Below, in pieces: positions 1 to 7,657 of a stretch of DNA of 64,000 bases. Made by a program: the position numbers and the translations under genes. The stretch comes from CAVONV01 sp963697355 (GTDB lineage: Bacteria > Acidobacteriota > Vicinamibacteria > Marinacidobacterales > DATDRI01): positions 124,001-188,000 of the forward strand of contig CAVONV010000023.1 in assembly GCA_963697355.1 (NCBI GenBank), given 5' to 3'. The notes beneath the pieces are model-generated. The model searched no databases, was not told the origin of the DNA, and saw nothing but the letters and a program-made list of their open reading frames with translations. Within the stretch, counting starts at the first letter, position 1; every line of letters starts with the position of its first letter.

Positions 1-462
1 GCACCGGCGTGTTACGCGGGCTCGCCGCTCCAACTCGACTTTGGCGAAGAGGGTGAAGAGAAGACGTTCGTGGTCGTCGAAGCAGAGCCGGGCCGTCCGG
101 GCCAATGTGAATGGCTCGCCTATGAAGGGGGTGAGAGCCTTCGAACGATTGAATCGAGTCTCGAGTCACTGGAGCGCGATGCGGATCAACTGTCCCGGTC
201 CGGTTGGCTTCGTGTTCGAGTGCCTCTCGCCGCTCCCGACCCGGATGTCAACGGAAAGGTGCGTCGGCTCCTGCCGAATGCCGTTGTCGTAGAAGTGGAG
301 CTACCTGAGCCTCCCACGGAAGCCCGGCACCAACATCCTCCTCGAAGCTCGCCGCCGAGGGAGCTCTATCGAGCTTACAGTTTGACTCAACATGGAAACG
401 AGCCCGAGCCGACGCTTCTCGATGCCTTTGACCGACTCTACGCTGACAGTGAAACTGACTAG
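1..462 (+). CDS. sbcD: SbcD nuclease subunit, C-terminal part (5' end outside window)
   Basis: The frame is open from base 1 to the TAG at 460-462. It begins with YAGSPLQLDFGE, the characteristic segment after the metallophosphoesterase core of SbcD/Mre11 proteins, followed by a capping region of about 130 residues. SbcD is the Mn-dependent nuclease subunit that works with the SbcC ATPase to process DNA ends and hairpins. The complete sbcC gene starts 93 bases downstream on the same strand, which supports the call. The catalytic metal-binding motifs lie upstream of the window and cannot be checked. Confidence 0.9.
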   Translation, partial: APACYAGSPLQLDFGEEGEEKTFVVVEAEPGRPGQCEWLAYEGGESLRTIESSLESLERDADQLSRSGWLRVRVPLAAPDPDVNGKVRRLLPNAVVVEVELPEPPTEARHQHPPRSSPPRELYRAYSLTQHGNEPEPTLLDAFDRLYADSETD

Positions 463-502
463 TGGGGCGTGCATGAATAAAGAAGACGGCCTCCCCATTC
501 GA

Positions 503-525
503 ACTCGATACTCGAGTAGTCGAGT
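503..525. promoter_or_regulatory. Imperfect palindrome upstream of sbcC
   Basis: ACTCGA (503-508) is mirrored by TCGAGT (520-525) around the perfect 10-base palindrome TACTCGAGTA (509-518), with one extra base between. It sits in the 93-base gap between sbcD and sbcC, about 30 bases before the sbcC start. It could be an operator or a small RNA hairpin; no U-run follows, so it is not a clear terminator. The function is inferred from position only. Confidence 0.3.
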
Positions 526-555
526 CCTCGGGTACTTGCGTACTCCGAAGAGGCC

Positions 556-3500
556 ATGAAACCGATACGACTCATCATAGAGGGGTTCACTTGCTTCAAG
601 GACGAGCAGCCTCCGCTGGATTTTACGGGCCTCGACCTCTTTGCCATCACCGGGCCCACGGGAGCAGGCAAGACTTCGATTCTTGATGCGCTGATTTTTG
701 CCCTCTACGGAAAAGTCCCGCGCGTGGGAAAGAGCTATGGAGAGCTCATCGCTTTGGGCCGCGACCGCATGTCCATCGTTTTGGATTTCGAAGTCGGCCT
801 ACGTCGGTTTCGAGTCGCTCGAACCGGGCGGCGTGGCCGATCGGGTGAAGCACTGCTCGAGGAGATCTCGGAGAATAAAGCGGAACCCGTCACGAGCAAA
901 GTCCACCAAGTCGACAAAGAGATTGTCGCATTGCTTGGTTTGAGATACGAGGCCTTTACTCAAGCCGTTGTACTGCCGCAAGGAGAGTTTGCTCGCTTTC
1001 TTCACTCTCAGCCCCGCGATCGAAGAGAAATCATTCGAGACCTGCTGCGTCTTCAAGTGTACGAACAGATGCGAAAGGCGGCCTTTGAACGCGCCAAAGA
1101 GAGGAACGCTCACCTGCGGGCCATCGAGGAGCGCCTCGAGCAGGACTACAAAGATGCAACACCAAGTCATCTCGAGGAGCTGACCTCACGAAGCGATATC
1201 CTCGAAGAGAAGAGTCAGAAAACAGCCGCCCAGATGTCCGAGGAACAAGAGAAACTGGAACGCGTCAAGCTTCTCCACGGCAAGACACGGGAGCTTCATC
1301 GAAACCGATTGGAGGGAGAAAAGCTCGCCGAGAAAGAGCCTCTGATTGAAGCGGCGGACGAGAAACTCCAGACAGCGAGGCGTGTGACTCCGTTGATACC
1401 ACTGTTCGAGGCCGTCGATGAGTCGGGGCGGCGCGTGGAGGCGGAGGGTGATCGACTCGAATCGACCGAGAAAGCGCTCGTTGAAGCTACGAAGCTGCTC
1501 GATGATGCGAGAACAGAATTGGAGACGGCGCGGCAGGCGGGCGGTAAAGTCGCCGACTTGAGGGACCGTCTTCGGGCTCTCGATGAAATCAAAGGTCTTC
1601 TAGAGCCCAAAGAAGCAGCGAAAAAGCGGTTTGGAGAGACACAAGAGAAGCTCGAGGCTCTCGAAAAGGAAGAACGCGAAACCCACAAGCGGCTCGCGAA
1701 AGCTCGTGTGGATGTGGAAAGGCTGGAGGCAAAACGACGCGACGCTTCATCTCGGGTGGAAAAGGTCCCCTACGACCCGGCGCTGGATCGACTGCTGGAC
1801 GAAGTGCGTGATGAGGCTGTTCAGCTCGGTTCGTTGCGGCAAGAAGCGTCAAGTACCATTGGAGAGATCGAAAGGGTTAAGACGGTGGTGGCGGCGAAAA
1901 ATTCCGACCTCTTTCGCTGTCAGCGAGAGTCGGAAGAAGCGCGGCAGCGTTACGAGGGTGAACGCCTGAATACCGAGACGGCACAAAAGGCGCTCCAAGA
2001 GGCCGAGCGAGACTACTCAGCGGCTCATCTTCGCGAACATCTGGCGGTGGGGAAGAAGTGTCCGGTTTGCGGTTCGCGAGTGAAAAAGCTCCCGCCTCCG
2101 TTTCAAATCACCTTCGTCGAAGCTCTTGCGTCGCAAGTGGAAGAGGCAAGGAAAGCCGAAGAAGCGGCCCGGCGAATCCTCGAAGAAAAAGACCGATTGG
2201 CCGCGAAAGCGCTTTCGGAACGTGAGGTCGTCTCGCGCGCGGTGGAAGAGTTGAAAGAGAAAGGCTCGATCGCTTCCGCTAAAGTGGAACAGCTCGAGAT
2301 CGCCTTGGCGACCAAAATGAAAGGTGTCTTGCGCGACGAGTCCGGGACGTCGATCGAAGACCAGATCCTCTCCCACTCGAAGCGGAGTAGCGAACAGCGT
2401 GCCCGGCACGCGCAGGCGGCCGAGATTGAGCAAGCGATACTGACCGAGATGGCAGAGGTTTCGTCGGGCCTCGATCAACTGCAAGGAGAAGTGGGATTTC
2501 AGTCCAAGAGAAGACAAGAGCTCGAGGAACAATCCAAGGCGGCTGAAGAAGAGTTGGCCCTGTATGAGGAGAAGATCGCCCGGATCACCGCAGCTCCCGA
2601 TCCCGTGGTGGAAGCGGAACAGTTGCTCTTGGAGGTGCAAAGGCTCGAAGAAGCATTACGTGCGGCAGAGCAAACCGAACGGAGCCTGTCTTCGGAGACG
2701 GTCTCGAAGGAAAGAGCGGTGGAGGAGGCGCGCCGTGTCTCGGGAGAGGTCATGGCTCGGGCACGCCAAAAACGGGATCGCTTGAGTGATGCGTTGAAAG
2801 AAGCCGGCTTCGCGTCGGAGGAAGCTGCTCGGCGAATGATGGTGACCGAGGACGAGCGCGAAGACTTGGAACGTGACGTCTCCGAGTTTCGTCGCGAACG
2901 GCATGCCACCGAGAAGCGCATCGAGGAGCTCGAAAAAGAGCTCGGAACGGAAGAAGTGTCGGATGAGGATCTGTCTCTCGCCACAGAGCGGGTAAGCCGG
3001 CTCCGAAAGGACTACGAAGAGAGTCTCGAGGAAAAGGCGGCTTTAGGTCAGCAGCTCAAGGATCTCGCGGGGAAGTTGAAAAAAGCTGATGAGTTGACTC
3101 GTGAAAGCGAGCGTCTGTCAGCTGACCATTCTATCTACCGCCGCCTGGCTGATGATCTTAGGAGTGAGAATTTCCAAGCCTACCTTCTCGAAGAAGCATT
3201 CAGGGAGTTGGTCGAGGGAGCTTCCGAAAGGCTTCGGAAACTCAGCGGGCGGTATGCGATGGAGTACCGTGCCGACACGTTTCATGTCCTCGATCATGAC
3301 AATGCCGGTGAACGGCGAAGTGCCGACACTCTGAGTGGCGGGGAAACGTTCTTGGCTTCGCTTGCTCTCGCGCTCGAGCTCAGTGAGCAAGTGCAACGCG
3401 CCGCCGGCGCAGTTCACCTCGACAGCCTCTTTATCGACGAGGGTTTCGGGACGCTCGACCTAGAGACTTTGGACACGGTGACGTCCGCTATCGAGTCTCT

Positions 3501-3627
3501 TCCCGTAGGAGGACGCATGGTCGGAATCATCACCCATATCCCCGAACTGACAGAGCGCCTTCCTGACTGCATCCGCGTCGAAAAGACAGCGGATGGATCC
3601 CGTGTAGTGCAAGACCGGGTGGTGTGA
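556..3627 (+). CDS. sbcC: SbcC, SMC-like ATPase of the SbcCD exonuclease
   Basis: This 1023-residue protein has the full Rad50/SbcC layout. Walker A is GPTGAGKT at residues 33-40. Long charged coiled coils fill about residues 180-880, broken by the zinc-hook CPVC near residues 502-505. The C-terminal lobe has the ABC signature LSGGETF (about 926) and Walker B LFIDEGFGTLD (about 956). SbcC binds and hydrolyses ATP to control the SbcD nuclease on DNA ends and hairpins. It follows sbcD on the same strand. The length is normal for the family and no damage is seen. Confidence 0.97.
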   Translation: MKPIRLIIEGFTCFKDEQPPLDFTGLDLFAITGPTGAGKTSILDALIFALYGKVPRVGKSYGELIALGRDRMSIVLDFEVGLRRFRVARTGRRGRSGEALLEEISENKAEPVTSKVHQVDKEIVALLGLRYEAFTQAVVLPQGEFARFLHSQPRDRREIIRDLLRLQVYEQMRKAAFERAKERNAHLRAIEERLEQDYKDATPSHLEELTSRSDILEEKSQKTAAQMSEEQEKLERVKLLHGKTRELHRNRLEGEKLAEKEPLIEAADEKLQTARRVTPLIPLFEAVDESGRRVEAEGDRLESTEKALVEATKLLDDARTELETARQAGGKVADLRDRLRALDEIKGLLEPKEAAKKRFGETQEKLEALEKEERETHKRLAKARVDVERLEAKRRDASSRVEKVPYDPALDRLLDEVRDEAVQLGSLRQEASSTIGEIERVKTVVAAKNSDLFRCQRESEEARQRYEGERLNTETAQKALQEAERDYSAAHLREHLAVGKKCPVCGSRVKKLPPPFQITFVEALASQVEEARKAEEAARRILEEKDRLAAKALSEREVVSRAVEELKEKGSIASAKVEQLEIALATKMKGVLRDESGTSIEDQILSHSKRSSEQRARHAQAAEIEQAILTEMAEVSSGLDQLQGEVGFQSKRRQELEEQSKAAEEELALYEEKIARITAAPDPVVEAEQLLLEVQRLEEALRAAEQTERSLSSETVSKERAVEEARRVSGEVMARARQKRDRLSDALKEAGFASEEAARRMMVTEDEREDLERDVSEFRRERHATEKRIEELEKELGTEEVSDEDLSLATERVSRLRKDYEESLEEKAALGQQLKDLAGKLKKADELTRESERLSADHSIYRRLADDLRSENFQAYLLEEAFRELVEGASERLRKLSGRYAMEYRADTFHVLDHDNAGERRSADTLSGGETFLASLALALELSEQVQRAAGAVHLDSLFIDEGFGTLDLETLDTVTSAIESLPVGGRMVGIITHIPELTERLPDCIRVEKTADGSRVVQDRVV

Positions 3628-4413
3628 ATGACTCGAGATTGGAAGGCGTCAAGAAGAGTCCAACGAGAAGACGCCGAGGCGCTCGGAGAGAAGCACAACG
3701 ACGTCGGTTCCGCTGTGCCTGTCCTTCGTCATTCGGGTTCTGATGTGAGCGATACGAACTTGTCGGAGTACTACTCCCGTCGTGCGGTTGAATACGACGA
3801 AATCTACGAAAAGCCAGAGCGAGAAGGAGATTTGGTCGTTCTGCGAGCTCGCGTGAAGAAGATACTCGAAGGGCACCGGATACTGGAAGTGGCCTGTGGC
3901 ACCGGACACTGGACGTCGCTCTTTTCGGGAGTGTGCCCTTCTGTCGTGGCGACGGACGCCAGTCCCGAAGTCTTGGAGGTGGCACGATCTAAACTCAACC
4001 GGAGGAGCTCTGTTCGTCTTGTGGTTGCCGATGCTTACCATCTCGAGAATGTTGATGGCGACTTCACCGCTGGTTTCGCGGGTTTCTGGTGGTCACATGT
4101 GCCAAAAGAACGCTTGCAGTCTTTCCTCACCACTTTCCACCGCAAGTTACAGCCCGGCGCTATTGTTTGTTTCGTTGACAATCAGTATGTTGAGGGCAGT
4201 AGTACCCCCATTTCCCATACAGACAAAAGTGGGAATAGCTATCAGCGACGCCTCTTGAAGGATCAGTCCGAGTATCGTGTCGTGAAGAACTTCCCCACGC
4301 AGAAAGAGCTCCTCGCCAGTGTGGCGCCATGGACCACTGCGGCCAGGGTCATGGAACAACAATACTATTGGACCTTGAGCTACAGACTGAACCTATCCGT
4401 CCAACACTTGTAA
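3628..4413 (+). CDS. Class I SAM-dependent methyltransferase
   Basis: The protein has 261 residues. The glycine-rich SAM-binding motif I is LEVACGTGHWT, followed by an acidic residue in VVATDAS that would bind the ribose, and later VADAYHL. This is a Methyltransf_11/25 type fold; the substrate cannot be told from sequence. The first ATG directly follows the sbcC stop (TGAATG), so the two may be co-translated. The first 39 residues look unconserved and an in-frame GTG at 3745 (starting MSDTNLSEYYSR) is an alternative start. Two IS-end-like units lie just after the stop codon. Confidence 0.8.
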   Translation: MTRDWKASRRVQREDAEALGEKHNDVGSAVPVLRHSGSDVSDTNLSEYYSRRAVEYDEIYEKPEREGDLVVLRARVKKILEGHRILEVACGTGHWTSLFSGVCPSVVATDASPEVLEVARSKLNRRSSVRLVVADAYHLENVDGDFTAGFAGFWWSHVPKERLQSFLTTFHRKLQPGAIVCFVDNQYVEGSSTPISHTDKSGNSYQRRLLKDQSEYRVVKNFPTQKELLASVAPWTTAARVMEQQYYWTLSYRLNLSVQHL

Positions 4414-4422
4414 CGACTCGGT

Positions 4423-4458
4423 TGTTCTGTCCCGCATGAGATGTCGATTTAAGGAACA
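4423..4458. repeat. IS-end-like unit 1 (TGTTC...GAACA)
   Basis: A 36-base unit starts with TGTTC and ends with the complement GAACA, enclosing ATGAGATGTCGATTTAAG. A second copy follows six bases later. Tandem transposase-binding units bounded by TGTTC/GAACA resemble the ends of IS21-family elements. No transposase gene is nearby, so this would be an isolated end left after loss of the element. The IS21 link is from memory of the family. Confidence 0.5.
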
Positions 4459-4464
4459 ACGTGC

Positions 4465-4499
4465 TGTTCAGGAACCATGAGGTGTCGGTTTAAGGAACA
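4465..4499. repeat. IS-end-like unit 2 (TGTTC...GAACA)
   Basis: This 35-base unit is the second copy of the preceding element. It shares CATGAG-TGTCG-TTTAAGGAACA with two substitutions in the core and differs more at the left side. Both copies have the same orientation. The rest of the gap up to 4750 is AT-rich and holds no gene I can support. Confidence 0.5.
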
Positions 4500-4751
4500 A
4501 GCTGCAGAACTGAATAAAGTCCTATTTTGCCAAGAGTTAGGTAAGTCGATGAGGTCCGGGTCGAGCGATTTCTTCTAAACAGCAAAGAAATAAAGGTTTA
4601 GAGTTTCGCTTCAGCGGTTCTTCTGACTTTCTTCATTCTTTCCATTTCCCGACCAAGAAAAACCTCTTAAAACCAACAAGATAAGAGAGGCACCCATAGG
4701 GACTCCTTCCACCATTCATCGGTACGATGCCGATCTCAACACCCTTTTGTT

Positions 4752-4797
4752 TAATACGACAGTTGATAATGAGACATCACTGTCGTATTATAGTGTC
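4752..4797 (+). promoter_or_regulatory. Operator-promoter of the MerR/VIT-VWA operon
   Basis: A perfect 12-base inverted repeat, TAATACGACAGT (4752-4763) and ACTGTCGTATTA (4779-4790), is separated by 15 bases. A sigma-70-like promoter lies across it: TTGATA (4763-4768), a 17-base spacer, then TATTAT (4786-4791). The -35 box begins at the end of the left arm and the -10 box lies in the right arm. The expected transcription start (about 4797-4798) coincides with the merR ATG at 4798, so the mRNA would be leaderless. A dyad across the promoter fits autoregulation by the MerR protein. Confidence 0.75.
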
Positions 4798-5220
4798 ATG
4801 AATGATGCGAAGCGCTTCTCCGTTGGCGAATTGGCCGAGCTTGGCGGCGTCTCACGACGCACCGTTCGCTACTACGTACAGGAAGGACTCATCCCCACGC
4901 CCTACGGTGTGGGTCGCGGATCTCATTATGGGCCAGAGCACTTGGAGGAGCTTCTCAAGGTCAAAGCCATGCAGGAGCGGGGAATGACGCTCGAGACCAT
5001 TCGCCACCGCCTATCGGGTGAAGCGACAACGGCATCCATGCCCATGGCTGATGTTCACGCCCTCGTACCTCGTTCGCGCTGGACGCGGATGGAGCTGATA
5101 CCGGGGGTCGAGATTCACATTTCGAGCCGCCGTCGGGTCCCTACACCTAAGGAGCTCGAAGAGCTGGCGGATTGGTGTCGACGCCGTTTCCGTCAAGACA
5201 CGGAGGAGAACGATGGTTAA
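4798..5220 (+). CDS. MerR-family transcriptional regulator
   Basis: The protein has 140 residues. The N-terminal winged helix-turn-helix reads FSVGELAELGGVSRRTVRYY, as in MerR proteins (recognition helix plus RYY wing entry). A dimerisation helix follows around residues 60-75 (KAMQERGMTLETIRHRL). The C-terminal part is short and has no cysteine cluster, so a metal-sensing role is not supported and the effector is unknown. The ATG at 4798 was chosen because the promoter and dyad lie directly upstream; an in-frame ATG at 4747 would place them inside the gene. The 3' end overlaps the next start (ATGGTTAA), giving translational coupling. Confidence 0.88.
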   Translation: MNDAKRFSVGELAELGGVSRRTVRYYVQEGLIPTPYGVGRGSHYGPEHLEELLKVKAMQERGMTLETIRHRLSGEATTASMPMADVHALVPRSRWTRMELIPGVEIHISSRRRVPTPKELEELADWCRRRFRQDTEENDG

Positions 5221-7570
5221 TCCGGCACATGAAACTCAGGCCACCGCGGGACTACTGGTCGAAGGTGAGCCCATTCCTTTGGAAGGGGTCTCGGTCGAAG
5301 CCACTATCAAGGACTTCTGCACGCGCGTGGTGTTGACGCAACGCTACTGTAACCGAGAGGAAAAAACGGTCGAGGCCCTGTACGTGTTTCCCGTCGACGA
5401 AACGGCGGCGGTATGCGGCTTTGAAGCGTTCATTGACGATGTCCACGTGGTAAGTGAAGTCAAAGAAAGAGCGGAGGCCTTCGAAATTTACGATGATGCC
5501 ATCGCAGAAGGCCACGGTGCTTACCTACTGGACCAAGAACGGCCCGACGTCTTCACGGCGAGCATTGGCAACATCCCGCCAGGCAAAGAGGTGTTGGTGA
5601 AGATCACCTACGTGACCGAGATTGGACTCGAGGGCGACAACTTGAGATTTGTTCTGCCAACGACGGTATCTCCGCGGTACGCGCCACAAGAAGACAGAGT
5701 TGCGGTGGGACCGTCACCGGCTGAAGCTGTAAATCCACCTGTGGCCTGGAAAGTTCCTTACGGGTTGGATTTGACCGTTCAGCTGGAAATGCCATCGACG
5801 ATACGCTCGGTCGAGTCGCCGTCACATCCGATCTGCTTTGAGCCCAACGGTCAGAGAGGAACTGTGAAACTCGGCGAGCGAGTCTCGGCTCTAGATCGGG
5901 ACTTCGTTCTTCTCGTCAATATCTCCGAACCCTATGAGCCTCGAGCTTGGGTCGAAGAGGACGGCAAGGGTTGCGCAGCCATGGTCGCGTTTCAACCGAA
6001 GTTCGAAGTCAAGGAAGCTTCTTGCGAGCTCATTTTCGTCGTCGATCGTTCGGGCTCCATGGGAGGGACATCGATGACGGAAGCACGCAACGCGCTCCAG
6101 CTCTGTCTCAGGAGTTTGTCCGAAGGAACGCATTTCAACATCGTGGGCTTCGGTTCGAGCTTCGAGATGCTCTTTCCCGAGAGCCGTGCCTACAACGATC
6201 AGTCATTGACCGAAGCGAGTCAGCACGTCAAACAGCTTCGGGCCGATCTCGGCGGGACGGAGATTCTGGCTCCTCTCAAGGCCGTGCTGGAGAAAAAACC
6301 CAATCCGGAGCTCCCTCGGCAAGTCTTCTTGTTGACCGACGGCCAGGTCTCCAATACCGAAGCCGTGATCTCTCTCGTGCGAAAACACTCGGGCACGACG
6401 CGCGTCTTCACGTTCGGTATCGGTGCCGGTGCGAGTCACCACCTCGTTCGTGGTGTTGCGCGCGCCGGCGAAGGCGCGGCGGAGCTCATCTACCCGGGTG
6501 AGCGCATCGAAGGAAAGGTCCTCCGGCAACTCGAGAAGGCCATGACGCCGGCCCTTTCCGATGTGAAAGTGGATTGGGGCTCTCTAGCTGTCCGACAAGC
6601 ACCCCACCGTGTACCCCCGGTATTTGGGGGTGGGCGTCTACTCCTGTACGGCTTTATGGAAGAGATCCCTGATGAGACGGTCGAAGTCGGATTGACGGCG
6701 AGAACTCCAGAAAAAGAACTCTCCTTCAAGGTCCCAGTGAACTTCGGACAACGCCGAGAGAGTGACTTAGTGACTACGCTCGCCGCAAAAGCAATGCTTC
6801 GTGATCTCGAAGAAGGAGCGAGTCCATTCCATGATGGAAAGGGATCACTGCAAAAGAGAAAAGGCGGCAAGGATCGTGTCAAAGAAGAAGCGGTCCGACT
6901 AGGTGTCACTTATGGGCTCGTCTCCAAGTGGACCTCATTTGTCGCCGTGGAAGAGCGCGAAACTCCGGTCAAGGGCATGATGGAGTTGCGCAAGGTACCG
7001 ATTGCCCTCACCCGTGGTTGGGGAGGATTGGAAGACATGGCGTTTCTGGGTGCAGCGAAGGGTCTGATTCAGCAAAAAAGAGTACATCGCGCCGCTGCAC
7101 CAGCGCTTTTTGACAGGATTGGAGATGCATCTGACCTTTACAGAGAAACATCTGCTATGTCGGTCGAACTCGAAAGAACATCTTCTGACATTTTCGAACC
7201 AGCGTCACCGGGTCTTTCTTCGTCACCCATGGTTCACTCGAAAGCTCCGGCACAACGTCCCTTCGACCGCCTCGTCGCTCTTCAGCATGCTGACGGCTCC
7301 TGGGATTTAACCAAAGACCTGGCGGACATCCTTGGCCGGCCGCTCGCTGAGCTCGAGGCAACGATCAAAGACGCGATCGGAGATCAGAAACAGATCCGGC
7401 GCGCATGGGCAACGGCCCTCGCCGTGATCTGGCTGAAAATCGAGGCCCATGAATGGGCCGCCGAGTGGAGCCTTCTCGAGAAAAAGGCGCGAAAGTGGCT
7501 CGACCGCTGCCCCACCAGACCAGCGAGCGGAAAGGACTGGCTCGAAGCCGCAGCGGAAGTCGTTTCTTGA
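5213..7570 (+). CDS. VIT and von Willebrand A domain protein
   Basis: The protein has 785 residues. Residues 1-130 form a VIT (inter-alpha-trypsin inhibitor N-terminal) domain, with features such as TRVVLTQRYCN and ALYVFPVDE. A VWA domain starts near residue 272, with MIDAS motif DRSGS at 278-282, a later conserved GGTEIL threonine and LLTDGQ. The C-terminal 300 residues are variable and end in a helical part. There is no signal peptide, membrane segment or sortase motif, so it is probably cytoplasmic, unlike many secreted VIT/VWA proteins. Start ATG 5213 has an upstream GGAGGA and overlaps merR by eight bases. A metal-dependent protein-binding role under MerR control is inferred. Confidence 0.88.
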   Translation: MVNPAHETQATAGLLVEGEPIPLEGVSVEATIKDFCTRVVLTQRYCNREEKTVEALYVFPVDETAAVCGFEAFIDDVHVVSEVKERAEAFEIYDDAIAEGHGAYLLDQERPDVFTASIGNIPPGKEVLVKITYVTEIGLEGDNLRFVLPTTVSPRYAPQEDRVAVGPSPAEAVNPPVAWKVPYGLDLTVQLEMPSTIRSVESPSHPICFEPNGQRGTVKLGERVSALDRDFVLLVNISEPYEPRAWVEEDGKGCAAMVAFQPKFEVKEASCELIFVVDRSGSMGGTSMTEARNALQLCLRSLSEGTHFNIVGFGSSFEMLFPESRAYNDQSLTEASQHVKQLRADLGGTEILAPLKAVLEKKPNPELPRQVFLLTDGQVSNTEAVISLVRKHSGTTRVFTFGIGAGASHHLVRGVARAGEGAAELIYPGERIEGKVLRQLEKAMTPALSDVKVDWGSLAVRQAPHRVPPVFGGGRLLLYGFMEEIPDETVEVGLTARTPEKELSFKVPVNFGQRRESDLVTTLAAKAMLRDLEEGASPFHDGKGSLQKRKGGKDRVKEEAVRLGVTYGLVSKWTSFVAVEERETPVKGMMELRKVPIALTRGWGGLEDMAFLGAAKGLIQQKRVHRAAAPALFDRIGDASDLYRETSAMSVELERTSSDIFEPASPGLSSSPMVHSKAPAQRPFDRLVALQHADGSWDLTKDLADILGRPLAELEATIKDAIGDQKQIRRAWATALAVIWLKIEAHEWAAEWSLLEKKARKWLDRCPTRPASGKDWLEAAAEVVS

Positions 7571-7595
7571 TAAACTGTCAGGCAGATGATGTCCT

Positions 7596-7620
7596 GGGGA
7601 GCCTTCTTGGCAGGCTCCCC
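7596..7620 (+). terminator. Hairpin terminator after the VIT/VWA gene
   Basis: GGGGAGCC (7596-7603) pairs perfectly with GGCTCCCC (7613-7620) around a 9-base loop, 25 bases after the VIT/VWA stop codon. Only a short T-containing stretch (TATTCCTGTT) follows, so it is a modest intrinsic terminator. It also argues against the in-frame ATG at 7586 as the start of the next gene. Confidence 0.65.
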
Positions 7621-7657
7621 TATTCCTGTTGGGTTACAAAATAACCGGGAGTTTGTC

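Noticed and set aside
7586..7657. Upstream ATG for the molybdopterin oxidoreductase
   Set aside because: It would translate through the terminator hairpin at 7596-7620. GTG 7658 has a ribosome-binding site and gives a normal N-terminus.
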